DNA of 64,000 nt. It comes from Georgenia satyanarayanai. Its GTDB lineage: Bacteria; Actinomycetota; Actinomycetes; Actinomycetales; Actinomycetaceae. The stretch's first letter is position 1. Each line of letters begins with the position of its first letter. The stretch spans positions 145,231 through 209,230 of the forward strand of contig NZ_UETB01000006.1 of NCBI RefSeq assembly GCF_900116375.1, given 5' to 3'. The position numbers and the translations under genes were made by a program. Below are positions 25,323 through 33,098 of the stretch, one piece after another. Under the pieces are notes generated by a model. It was not told the origin of the DNA and searched no databases. It was given only the letters and a program-made list of their open reading frames with translations.

Positions 25323-27839
25323 GTGAGGGAGCGCGTCCACCGGACCCGGCTGCCGCGAGTCCCGAGCGTCTTCTGCCCCACCCCGGCCGCCGACGCGGTC
25401 GTGCGCCACCTGCCCGCGCTCGTCCTGCTGCGTGCGCCCCGCGGGTACGGGAAGACGAGCACGGTCGCCTACTGGCTGCGCAGCGGTGAGTTCGACGACA
25501 GGGCCGTCGCCTGGCTCACGCTCTCGGAGCGCACCGGTGTCGCCGAGCTGTGGACGGCCGTCCACGACGCGCTCGTCGCCGCCGGCGTGGCGTCCCCCGC
25601 CTCCGAGCCCGACCTCGACACCGTCGACCAGGAGCTGCGCCGGCTCACCCGTCGGCTCGTCCTCGTCATCGACGGGCTGCACCAGGTGACCGACGTCGAC
25701 GTCGACGCCGAGCTCGTCGAGCTCGCCCAGGTGCACGAGCTGCTCCACCTCGTCGTCACGACGCGTCTGGCGCGGCCGATCCTGAGCATCGGCCCCGCGA
25801 CGGTCGACGCCGCCGTGCTCGACGTCGCCGAGCTGAGCCTCACGGCCGCGGAGACCACGCTCCTCGCCGGGCGCCTGGGCCTGTCCCTGTCCCCGGAGGA
25901 GATCAGCCAGCTTCTCGCCGAGTACGCGGGCTGGCCCGCGCTCGTGCGAGCGGCGCTCCTCGAGACCCGGCGGGCGAGCGACGGCAGGCTCGTCACGGAT
26001 TCCGCGGCCATCGCCCGCTACACCGCTCTGGTGATCAAGGACCAGGAGCAGGCGAAGTGGCGTGACGTCCTGATGACGCTGGCCGTTCCGGACCCCCTGC
26101 GCCCGGGGGACCTCGAGGTGCTCGTCGAGGACCCGGCACAGCTCCCGCTGGCGGACGTCGTCATCCAGAGCTCCTACACGGACCGCCGGGCGAACGGTAC
26201 GTCCGCCTACCCCCGGGGGTTGCGCCAGGCCCTGCTGGAGAACCTGCGGTCCGACAGCCCCGAGCGCTTCCGCGAGGTCAACGACCTCCTCGCCCGTCGC
26301 CGGCGCGAGCAGCAGCTGGCGGGGGAGGCTCTCACCTACGCGATGCGCGCCGAGGCGTGGCCGCTCGTCCTGGGGATCCTCGAGGACCACTGGGCCGAGC
26401 TGCTCGACCGTCACCCCGACGCCGTCCAGGCCGCCGTGCGGACGATGCCGCGCGAGCTGGTCGCCTCGAGCGCCCGGCTCGTCGTCGCCCATGACTACGT
26501 GCTCGACCGGGACACGGGGCACCAGGCAGAGGCCGCGCTGCGCAGTGGGCTCCTCACCCCCGGCGGCCCGATGCCGGTGCGCTCGCTGACCACGACGCAG
26601 CGCCTGGCCCTGCGCTTCGACGGCACCCCGACGTTCGGTGCCGCGCAGATCCTGCTGGGGCGGCTGGACAGCACGCTGGCCGACGACGGCCACCCCCGGC
26701 ACCCGCCCGACGTCGAGCGGGCCATCCCCGAGCTCCTCACGCAGTGGGCGCTGTCCATGCTCCACGCCAACGACGGCGTGCGCGCCGCCTACGGCTTCGC
26801 ACTCGCCTGCCAGGAGGCGGTGCGGCTGGGGAACTCCGCGGCGGCGCGGGAGGCCGCGCACGGCACCGCGCTGGCGATGGCGCTGCTGGGCCACACCCGC
26901 AGCGCCGACGCCTGGAGCACCTACGGCGACGGCCTCGCCGCCACGCCCACCCGGCTCGAGGTGGTGGCCCGGCCGCTCGCCCGCACGGTGCTGGCGGGCA
27001 TGCGGCTGGCGCGCAGCACGTGGCCCACCGTGCCGACGATCACCGGGGAGCACGGGCTGGCCCCGCTCCTCGAGCTCACGCGCGTCGCGGCGGCCTTCGC
27101 CGAGATCCTCCACGGGCGCTTCGAGCGCGCCCGCGTCGTCCTCCAGCGCCACGCCACCGACCACGGCCAGGACCAGGCCGAGCTGGTCCGGGCCTCGGTG
27201 GCGGCGCTGCAGGTCGACCTCGCGCTCGCCGAGGGCCGGCTCGACCGTGCGGGCGTGCTCCTCGCCGGCACGCACGACGACGGCGCCTGGACCCACGCGA
27301 GCCGTGCGCGCCACGCGTTCTACGTAGGTGCCTACGCCGAGACCCTGCGTCTGACCGAGAACGGCGCCACCTTCGCCGGCACGCGTCCCCGGGTCGGGCT
27401 CGAGCTCCTCCTGCTCCACGCGTGCGCGTCCTGGCGCACCGGGCAGCGGGAGACGGCGGTTGACGACCTCGCCACCGCGGTGGGCCTGGCGGCCGACACG
27501 GAGGTGCTGCTGCCCTTCCTCACGGTTCCGCGCACCGACCTCGAGGCGATCGCGCCCGACGGGTCCTGGGCGCGCCAGTTCCTCGACGAGCCCCGTCTCG
27601 CCCACACCGACACCGTGTTCCCCGAGCCGCTGCGCGCCGGCCAGCTCAGCGTCGCGGAGCTGCGGGTGCTGCGCGAGCTGCGGTCCGACGTCCCGCTCGC
27701 CCACATCGGGCGGCGGCTGTACCTGTCGGAGTCCACCGTCAAGACCCACGTGCGGCGCATCTACCGCAAGCTCGGCGTGTCGGACAGGACGCACGCGCTG
27801 GAGCGGGCCCGCGAGCTGTCCCTGCTCGACGACGACTGA
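25323..27839 (+). CDS. large ATP-binding LuxR-family (MalT-like) transcriptional regulator 2
   Basis: Predicted LAL-type regulator of 838 aa, clearly similar in plan to the preceding gene but divergent in sequence. Walker A APRGYGKT is at residues 38-45, a Walker B-like LVLVIDGLHQV follows, and the C-terminal LuxR helix-turn-helix (LSVAELRVLRELR, then LSESTVKTHVRRIYRKLGVS) ends the protein. The start is GTG at 25323, 2 bp after the first regulator's stop, so the two are co-transcribed and may act together. A bulged 11-bp hairpin lies 26 nt after its stop. The pair probably arose by an old tandem duplication. Confidence 0.87.
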   Translation: MRERVHRTRLPRVPSVFCPTPAADAVVRHLPALVLLRAPRGYGKTSTVAYWLRSGEFDDRAVAWLTLSERTGVAELWTAVHDALVAAGVASPASEPDLDTVDQELRRLTRRLVLVIDGLHQVTDVDVDAELVELAQVHELLHLVVTTRLARPILSIGPATVDAAVLDVAELSLTAAETTLLAGRLGLSLSPEEISQLLAEYAGWPALVRAALLETRRASDGRLVTDSAAIARYTALVIKDQEQAKWRDVLMTLAVPDPLRPGDLEVLVEDPAQLPLADVVIQSSYTDRRANGTSAYPRGLRQALLENLRSDSPERFREVNDLLARRRREQQLAGEALTYAMRAEAWPLVLGILEDHWAELLDRHPDAVQAAVRTMPRELVASSARLVVAHDYVLDRDTGHQAEAALRSGLLTPGGPMPVRSLTTTQRLALRFDGTPTFGAAQILLGRLDSTLADDGHPRHPPDVERAIPELLTQWALSMLHANDGVRAAYGFALACQEAVRLGNSAAAREAAHGTALAMALLGHTRSADAWSTYGDGLAATPTRLEVVARPLARTVLAGMRLARSTWPTVPTITGEHGLAPLLELTRVAAAFAEILHGRFERARVVLQRHATDHGQDQAELVRASVAALQVDLALAEGRLDRAGVLLAGTHDDGAWTHASRARHAFYVGAYAETLRLTENGATFAGTRPRVGLELLLLHACASWRTGQRETAVDDLATAVGLAADTEVLLPFLTVPRTDLEAIAPDGSWARQFLDEPRLAHTDTVFPEPLRAGQLSVAELRVLRELRSDVPLAHIGRRLYLSESTVKTHVRRIYRKLGVSDRTHALERARELSLLDDD

Positions 27840-27865
27840 CCGGGCGCTCTCACCCCCGGCGAGCC

Positions 27866-27895
27866 CGAGAGTCGGGTGCTGATCACCCGATCTCG
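27866..27895 (+). terminator. hairpin between the regulator pair and the glycosyltransferase gene
   Basis: CGAGA + TCGGGT (27866-27870, 27872-27877, bulged G at 27871) pairs with ACCCGATCTCG (27885-27895) over a 7-nt loop. The 11-bp stem has no T-run. It could end regulator transcripts or act as a palindromic operator. Confidence 0.5.
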
Positions 27896-27956
27896 CGTGC
27901 CGCCGCGCAGGTCGTGGGTGGTGGGGTTGACGGGAACATCCACCAGGGAGGTCGTC

Positions 27957-28970
27957 GTGAGTCCCACCGAGGCAGCGCGCGCCGCCCTGTCGGCCGACGG
28001 CGTGCCGGCGGGCAGGACGCTGCTCGTCGCGTCCACCGGTGGCCACCTCGAGCAGCTGTGGCGCCTGCGCAGCAGGCTGCGGCCGGTGCTGAGCGACGTC
28101 GAGTGGGCCACGTTCGACGAGGCACAGTCCCGCTCCCTCCTTGCCGGCGAGGTGGTCCACCACGTCCCCTACATCCCGCCCCGCGGCTACGGCGAGGTCG
28201 TGCGGGTCATGCCGGAGGCACGGCGGATCCTGCGTACCGGGCGCTTCGACAGGGTGGTGAGCACCGGCTCGGGGATCGCGCTTGCCTTCCTCCCCGTCGC
28301 CCGCGCCCTGGGGATCCGCACGCACTACATCGAGAGTGCCGCCCGGGCGGACGGGCCGAGCCTCACCGGGAGGATCGTCTCGCGGGTCCCGGGGACCCAG
28401 ACCTACAGCCAGTACCCGCGGTGGGCGGACGAGCGGTGGCAGTACCGCGGCTCGCTCTTCGACGGTTACGACGTCGTCGGGGACCGTCCGGTCACGACGG
28501 CCGACCGCGTCGTCGTCACGCTCGGCACGATGAAGACCTACGGCTTCCGCCGAGCCCTCGACGCCGTGTGCCGGGTCCTTCCGGAGGTCCTCGCGCCCGG
28601 CGCCGAGGTGCTGTGGCAGGTGGGTGTCACCGACGCCTCCGGGCTGCCGGTCGACGCGAGGGTCGACGTGCCGGCCGCGGAGCTGCATGCCGCGATCGAG
28701 GAGGCCGACCTCGTCGTCGCCCACGCCGGCATCGGCTCGTGCCTGACCGCGCTGGACGCCGGTCGCTGCCCCGTCGTGCTGCCGCGCCGGCAGGAGCACG
28801 GCGAGCACGTCGACAACCACCAGGAGCTCATCGCACACGAGCTGGACCGCCGCGGCCTCGCGGTCCGCCGACTGCCGGGAGAGCTCACGGCGCAGGACCT
28901 GCGGGCCGCGATGGCGCGGCGTGTGCAGGCGGCCGTGACCCCGCAGACCTTCGTGCTGGGGGCAGTGTGA
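27957..28970 (+). CDS. fused PssD/PssE (Alg14/Alg13-like) glycosyltransferase
   Basis: Predicted polysaccharide glycosyltransferase, 337 aa. The N-terminal half has the Alg14/PssD membrane-anchor signature STGGHLEQLW (residues 27-36). The C-terminal half has the Alg13/PssE catalytic type with VVAHAGIGSCLTALDAGRCP and a histidine-rich PRRQEHGEHVDNHQ segment. In many exopolysaccharide loci these are two genes; here they form one chain. GTG at 27957 is chosen because AGGGAGG lies 5 nt upstream. An earlier in-frame GTG (27876) sits inside the hairpin and is unlikely. It is the first gene of the polysaccharide locus. Confidence 0.82.
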   Translation: MSPTEAARAALSADGVPAGRTLLVASTGGHLEQLWRLRSRLRPVLSDVEWATFDEAQSRSLLAGEVVHHVPYIPPRGYGEVVRVMPEARRILRTGRFDRVVSTGSGIALAFLPVARALGIRTHYIESAARADGPSLTGRIVSRVPGTQTYSQYPRWADERWQYRGSLFDGYDVVGDRPVTTADRVVVTLGTMKTYGFRRALDAVCRVLPEVLAPGAEVLWQVGVTDASGLPVDARVDVPAAELHAAIEEADLVVAHAGIGSCLTALDAGRCPVVLPRRQEHGEHVDNHQELIAHELDRRGLAVRRLPGELTAQDLRAAMARRVQAAVTPQTFVLGAV

Positions 28971-29042
28971 GGAGGTCCACGACACCGCACTGACCAGGCA
29001 GTTCACCCCTCATTAGGGCCTTTGTGCCGACGTGTCCACCGG

Positions 29043-29058
29043 AGACCGGTAACGGTCT
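29043..29058. promoter_or_regulatory. palindromic operator-like site upstream of the beta-helix gene
   Basis: AGACCG (29043-29048) and CGGTCT (29053-29058) form a 6-4-6 inverted repeat directly before a -10-like TACGAT (29062-29067). The repeat occupies the place of the -35 box. An activator or repressor binding there would control the secreted beta-helix gene. The rest of the 190-bp gap (28971-29160) shows nothing else clear. Confidence 0.4.
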
Positions 29059-29160
29059 GGTTACGATGGTCCACGTCCATGGGGGGGACTCGGGCGGATT
29101 TCCCCGATGGCTGGCGCCTTCGCGTCGCTGTCCCGCAACCGAGAAAGAGCGAGCTACTAC

Positions 29161-30588
29161 ATGCGAGTTTCACACGCGCTCATGAGCCTGGTCGTCGCCG
29201 TCGGCGGCATCGGTCTCGTGTCCGGCCCGGCAGCAGCCACGACGGTCGGGGTTCCCGACGACGTCCGGCTGGCACCGTCGGGCAGCCTGACGATCACCGA
29301 GCCGGGGACCGTCGTCGACGGTCTCCACGTCGACGGCATGATCCACGTCCTCGCCGACGACGTCACCATCAAGAACACCAAGGTCACCTACGGCGGTTAC
29401 CACAGCATCCGCGTCGACTCCGACGTGAAGAACACCCGCATCCTCGACACGACGGTCGAGTGCGGGAACCCGAGCAAGACCAACGGCATCACCTTCGGCA
29501 ACTACTACGCCGAGCGCGTTGCCCTCGAGGGCTGCCGCAACGACTTCATGTCGCAGAAGGGCAAGCCGGCCGTCGTCGTCGACAGCACCGTCGACGGTGA
29601 GGACTTCAGCCTCAACGCCGACGAGCATCCCGGTCCGAAGCCCACGCCGAAGCCCACGCCGAAGCCCGAGCCCACGCCCGAGCCGAGCCCCGAGCCCACG
29701 CCCGAGCCCGAGCCCACGCCCGAGCCCGAGCCCGAGCCCGAGCCGGAGCCCGAGCCCGAGCCGGAGCCGACCCCGGAGCCGGAGCCCGGAGACACGGACG
29801 GAGCATGGCCCACGCCCGAGACGACCGGTCCGCGCTACGACGCCGAGCGACGGGTCACCGGCGGCTTCGAGAGCTCCCGGGACGGTCAGGTCATCGAGCG
29901 CCTCGAGATCGACGGGCGCCTGACCGTGACGCACGACAACGTCACCGTCCGGGACGTCACCGTCAACGGCACCGGCACCTACATGGTGCAGGTGAAGGAG
30001 GGCGCGGACGGCCGATGCCCCGAGAACGTGCGCTTCGAGCATGTCGAGATCGACGGCGCAAGGGCCGCGGAGAACGACATCCCGCTCTACTCCCCGGACT
30101 GCGGCTACACCTTCGACCGCGGCCACATCCACAACGTCGGACGGGCATCGCGTGTCGTCCACGACACGACGATCAGCAACTCCTACATCATCTCCGACCG
30201 GACCGGTGACTCCGGGGCGCACCGCGGCGGCGTCGGGAACAACGGTGGGACGAACAACGCGCTGCTGAACAACGTCATCAAGTGCGAGGGCACCGGCTGC
30301 TCGGCGGCCCTGCCCATGTACGGCGACTTCCGGACGATCGACGGCTACCGCATCGAGGGGAACCTCCTCGCCACGACGGGTTCGTACTGCGCGTACGGCG
30401 GGAGCCTCGACTCCAAGCCGTACCCCAACGGCCGGAACATCAGGTTCATCGACAACCACTTCTCCTCGGAGTACTTCGACTCGTGCGGCCGCTACGGGGT
30501 CGTCAGCGGCTTCGACGACGGTGTGCGCGGGAACATGTGGAAGGGCAATGTCTGGCACGAGACCGGCGAGCCCATCCCGGCCGGCTAG
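29161..30588 (+). CDS. secreted right-handed beta-helix protein with Pro/Glu linker
   Basis: Predicted exported protein of 475 aa. A signal peptide (hydrophobic core [17 protein letters not shown], cleavage after PAAA near residue 27) is followed by a first block of beta-helix-like turns such as [21 protein letters not shown] 50-residue Pro/Glu/Lys/Thr linker (about residues 159-209) comes next, then a second beta-helix block ([20 protein letters not shown], then [12 protein letters not shown]). Beta-helices of this kind often bind or cleave polysaccharides, but no lyase active site is recognisable. ATG at 29161 is preferred because the signal peptide starts there; ATG at 29107 is in frame. 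It has its own candidate promoter and terminator. Confidence 0.72.
   Translation: MRVSHALMSLVVAVGGIGLVSGPAAATTVGVPDDVRLAPSGSLTITEPGTVVDGLHVDGMIHVLADDVTIKNTKVTYGGYHSIRVDSDVKNTRILDTTVECGNPSKTNGITFGNYYAERVALEGCRNDFMSQKGKPAVVVDSTVDGEDFSLNADEHPGPKPTPKPTPKPEPTPEPSPEPTPEPEPTPEPEPEPEPEPEPEPEPTPEPEPGDTDGAWPTPETTGPRYDAERRVTGGFESSRDGQVIERLEIDGRLTVTHDNVTVRDVTVNGTGTYMVQVKEGADGRCPENVRFEHVEIDGARAAENDIPLYSPDCGYTFDRGHIHNVGRASRVVHDTTISNSYIISDRTGDSGAHRGGVGNNGGTNNALLNNVIKCEGTGCSAALPMYGDFRTIDGYRIEGNLLATTGSYCAYGGSLDSKPYPNGRNIRFIDNHFSSEYFDSCGRYGVVSGFDDGVRGNMWKGNVWHETGEPIPAG
29635..29787 (+). repeat. low-complexity Pro/Glu/Lys-coding repeat
   Basis: Imperfect hexamer-based repeat (GAGCCC / GAGCCG / ACGCCG AAGCCC units) encoding PKPT, PEPT and PEPE motifs. 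It forms the extended linker between the two beta-helix blocks. Such tracts can change length by slippage. Confidence 0.85.
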
Positions 30589-30616
30589 CGCCGACCACTC
30601 GTCACGGACACACGCG

Positions 30617-30650
30617 GCGGGCCGCCTCGAGACACCTCGAGGCGGCCCGC
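30617..30650 (+). terminator. intrinsic-type terminator after the beta-helix gene
   Basis: A perfect 15-bp stem (30617-30631 with 30636-30650) and an ACAC loop lie 28 nt after the stop codon. It isolates the beta-helix gene from the flippase operon downstream. Confidence 0.8.
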
Positions 30651-30784
30651 TCGCTCGTGGGCGCCCGGGACCACCACCCTCCTCACCCCGCCGGAACCGG
30701 TCTGTCACCCGCTCGTCGGTCTAGTCGGCAGTAGCAGCGACACCCCACGCTGGAGGTCGTCGTCGTGAGGTAAGGAGGTGTCTG

Positions 30785-32350
30785 TTGCGGCTCCTCGTGC
30801 ACCGGAAGCAGGCGGACAGTCCCTCCTCGCTCGACGGGTGGCTCGACCGGTCGGTGCGCCGTGACGACCTGGGGCGCACCGTGACCCGCGGGATCAGCTG
30901 GACGCTGATGAGCAACTGGGTGTCCGCAGGGCTGCAGATCGCCACCACAGTCGTGCTCGCCCGGCTCCTCACGCCCGCAGACTTCGGGCTCATGGCGATG
31001 GCGCTGACTCTCACAGTCGTCGTCACGCAGTTCCGGCAGCTCGGCCTGAGCCAGGCGGTCGTCCAGCGGGAGAACCTCACGTGGGCGCAGGTCAATGCGT
31101 TGTTCTGGGTCAACGCCGCCGCAGGCGTGCTGCTCGCTCTGGTCGTGGCGGCCGCGGGCGTGCCGCTCGCTGCCTTCTACGGCGAGCCCGCGGTTGTCCC
31201 GCTGTGCGCCGCGCTCGGCGCCGGCTTCGTGTTCTCGGGGCTCGCGGTCCAGCACGGCGCGCTCCTCAACCGGGCGATGCAGTTCCGCCGGATCGCCACG
31301 CGCAACATGGCGGCCGGCATCCTGTCGAGCGTGGCCGCGGTGGTCGCGGCACTCCTCGGCATGGGGGTGTGGTCGCTCGTCGTGCAGAACGTCAGCGCCC
31401 TCGTCATCGCGACGGCGCTGAACTGGTGGGCCGTGCCCTGGCGTCCGAGTCGCCCGTCCAGCCTGCGCGAGGCGCTGCCCCTCCTCGCATTCGGCGCTCA
31501 TGTCTCGGTGGCGAACCTCTGCTACACGCTCTCGCGCCAAGCCGACAACGTCATCATCGGCCGGGTCCTCGACGCGAGTGCCCTCGGCCTGTACAGCCGC
31601 GCCTACAGCCTTCTCATGCTGCCCCTCCGACAGCTCAAGACTCCTGTCCAGGCGGTCATGGTGCCCGCTCTGGCCTCCCTGCAAGGACAGCCGGAGCGGT
31701 ACCGGCACGCGTACCGGCGGGCCGTCAGCGGACTCAGCCACGCCGGCATGCCGGCCGTCGTCGTCATGGCCGTGACCTCCCGCGAGCTCGTGCTGGTCGT
31801 CCTCGGTGAGCAGTGGGCGGGTGCAGCGCCGATCTTCCAGGTCCTCGCCGTGGCCGGCTTCGTCCAGCTCGTCTCGACGACGACGGGATGGATCTTCACC
31901 AGTACCGGCCGCGGCTCCGCATACGCAGGTTGGGCGGTCGTCAACGGGACTGTGACGATCGGTGGCTTCGTCGTCGGCGTCCAGTGGGGGGTCACGGGGG
32001 TCGCCGTCTCGTACGCGGTGACGCAGCTGCTCCTCCTGGTCCCGGCCTTCGTCGTCGCATGCCGGGACACCCCGCTGTCGCCGGGCGACCCGTTCCGGGC
32101 GATGGCACGTCCGGTCGTCGTCTCGACGGCCGTCCTGCTGGTCAGCGTCACCGTGCGCGCGAACGTCGACCTGCCGGCCATCGGGAATCTCGTCGTGACG
32201 TGCGGTGCGGCGGCCGTGGTGTGGATCCTGTGTCTCGCTGTCTGGCCGCGCGCCCGTGGAGAGGTGAGAGAGCTGCTGGCGATCGCCGGCAAGCGCAGGA
32301 AGAGCGACTCCTCCCGTGGCGCGACGAACGACGGAGGCAGCCGTGCGTGA
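30785..32350 (+). CDS. Wzx-type polysaccharide flippase
   Basis: Predicted lipid-linked oligosaccharide flippase of the MOP/polysaccharide-transport superfamily (WzxC-like), 521 aa with about 12-14 hydrophobic spans. The N-terminal GISWTLMSNWVSAGLQIATT and the segment ARLLTPADFGLMAMALTLTV are typical. The start is TTG at 30785, justified by a near-perfect TAAGGAGGT at 30771-30779. The mature repeat unit made by the glycosyltransferases in this locus would be moved across the membrane by this protein. Its last bases overlap the racemase start. Confidence 0.88.
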   Translation: MRLLVHRKQADSPSSLDGWLDRSVRRDDLGRTVTRGISWTLMSNWVSAGLQIATTVVLARLLTPADFGLMAMALTLTVVVTQFRQLGLSQAVVQRENLTWAQVNALFWVNAAAGVLLALVVAAAGVPLAAFYGEPAVVPLCAALGAGFVFSGLAVQHGALLNRAMQFRRIATRNMAAGILSSVAAVVAALLGMGVWSLVVQNVSALVIATALNWWAVPWRPSRPSSLREALPLLAFGAHVSVANLCYTLSRQADNVIIGRVLDASALGLYSRAYSLLMLPLRQLKTPVQAVMVPALASLQGQPERYRHAYRRAVSGLSHAGMPAVVVMAVTSRELVLVVLGEQWAGAAPIFQVLAVAGFVQLVSTTTGWIFTSTGRGSAYAGWAVVNGTVTIGGFVVGVQWGVTGVAVSYAVTQLLLLVPAFVVACRDTPLSPGDPFRAMARPVVVSTAVLLVSVTVRANVDLPAIGNLVVTCGAAAVVWILCLAVWPRARGEVRELLAIAGKRRKSDSSRGATNDGGSRA

Positions 32351-33098
32351 GCGGAGCGGTACGCGGGAGGCACAGCGCGGCCGGACGGTCGGTGTCCTCG
32401 GAGGGATGGGGCCTGCGGCGACGGTCGAGACGTTCCGCCGCATCGTCGCTTCCACGCCGGCCCGGCGCGACCAGGATCATCTCCACATCGTCATCGACTC
32501 GAACCCGGCCGTCCCGGACCGCACTGCAGCTCTTCTCCTCGGAGGGGAGGACCCACGCCCGCTCCTGGACGCCGGGGCGCAGCGCCTCGTCACCGCGGGT
32601 GCCGAGGTACTGTGCATCCCGTGCAACACCGCGCACGCCTACCACGAGTGGCTGCAGCGGCGGGTGCCCGTGCCCATCGTGCACATGCTCCGGGAGACTG
32701 CAGCCCGTGTCGCTGCCCTCGGTGCTCGTCAGGTCGGGCTGCTCGCCACGACTGGGACGGTGGCCACAGGCCTGTACCAGGCGGAGCTGGAGAACGCGGG
32801 CCTTCGAGTCGTCCCCCTGGAGGCACCGGCCCAGGACGGAGTGATGGCCGCGATCGAGGCGGTCAAGGCAGGCGACGTCGGTGACCGCGTCATCGGGGCC
32901 CTGGCCGCTGCGGCCCTCTCGCTCGTGGGGGCCGGCGCGGACCACGTCGTCGTGGGGTGCACCGAGATCTCCCTCGTCGCCGGGAAGCTGCCGGTCCCCG
33001 TCCCCGTCGTGGACGCCCTCGACGTCCTCGTCTCCTCGACGCTGCGCCTTGCCACGTCCGTCCCTGAGCCACCGGAGCTGGTGCCACATGTCGTATGA
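32343..33098 (+). CDS. aspartate/glutamate racemase family protein
   Basis: Predicted cofactor-independent amino-acid racemase, 251 aa. Both catalytic cysteines are present: C94 in CIPCNTAH and C206 in VVGCTEIS. The N-terminal TVGVLGGMGPAAT resembles YgeA-type aspartate racemases. GTG at 32343 is chosen for GGAGG 5 nt upstream; a frame opening at 32316 lies inside the flippase gene. It overlaps the flippase stop by 8 bp and the next gene by 11 bp, so it is operonic. With the following amidotransferase-like gene it may supply a D-amino acid used to decorate the polysaccharide (inference). Confidence 0.83.
   Translation: MRERSGTREAQRGRTVGVLGGMGPAATVETFRRIVASTPARRDQDHLHIVIDSNPAVPDRTAALLLGGEDPRPLLDAGAQRLVTAGAEVLCIPCNTAHAYHEWLQRRVPVPIVHMLRETAARVAALGARQVGLLATTGTVATGLYQAELENAGLRVVPLEAPAQDGVMAAIEAVKAGDVGDRVIGALAAAALSLVGAGADHVVVGCTEISLVAGKLPVPVPVVDALDVLVSSTLRLATSVPEPPELVPHVV

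Noticed and set aside
25245..29006. A 1,253-codon minus-strand frame across the second regulator and the glycosyltransferase
   Set aside because: Shadow of two plus-strand genes with clear NTPase, helix-turn-helix and glycosyltransferase motifs.
29635..29787. CRISPR-like repeat array
   Set aside because: The repeats are short, imperfect, without spacers, and in frame inside a protein gene as a Pro/Glu linker.
32881..33087. Upstream in-frame extension of the asparagine-synthetase-like gene
   Set aside because: It lies inside the racemase gene in another frame and adds an S/P/R-rich segment unlike the family. ATG at 33088 fits the family N-terminus.
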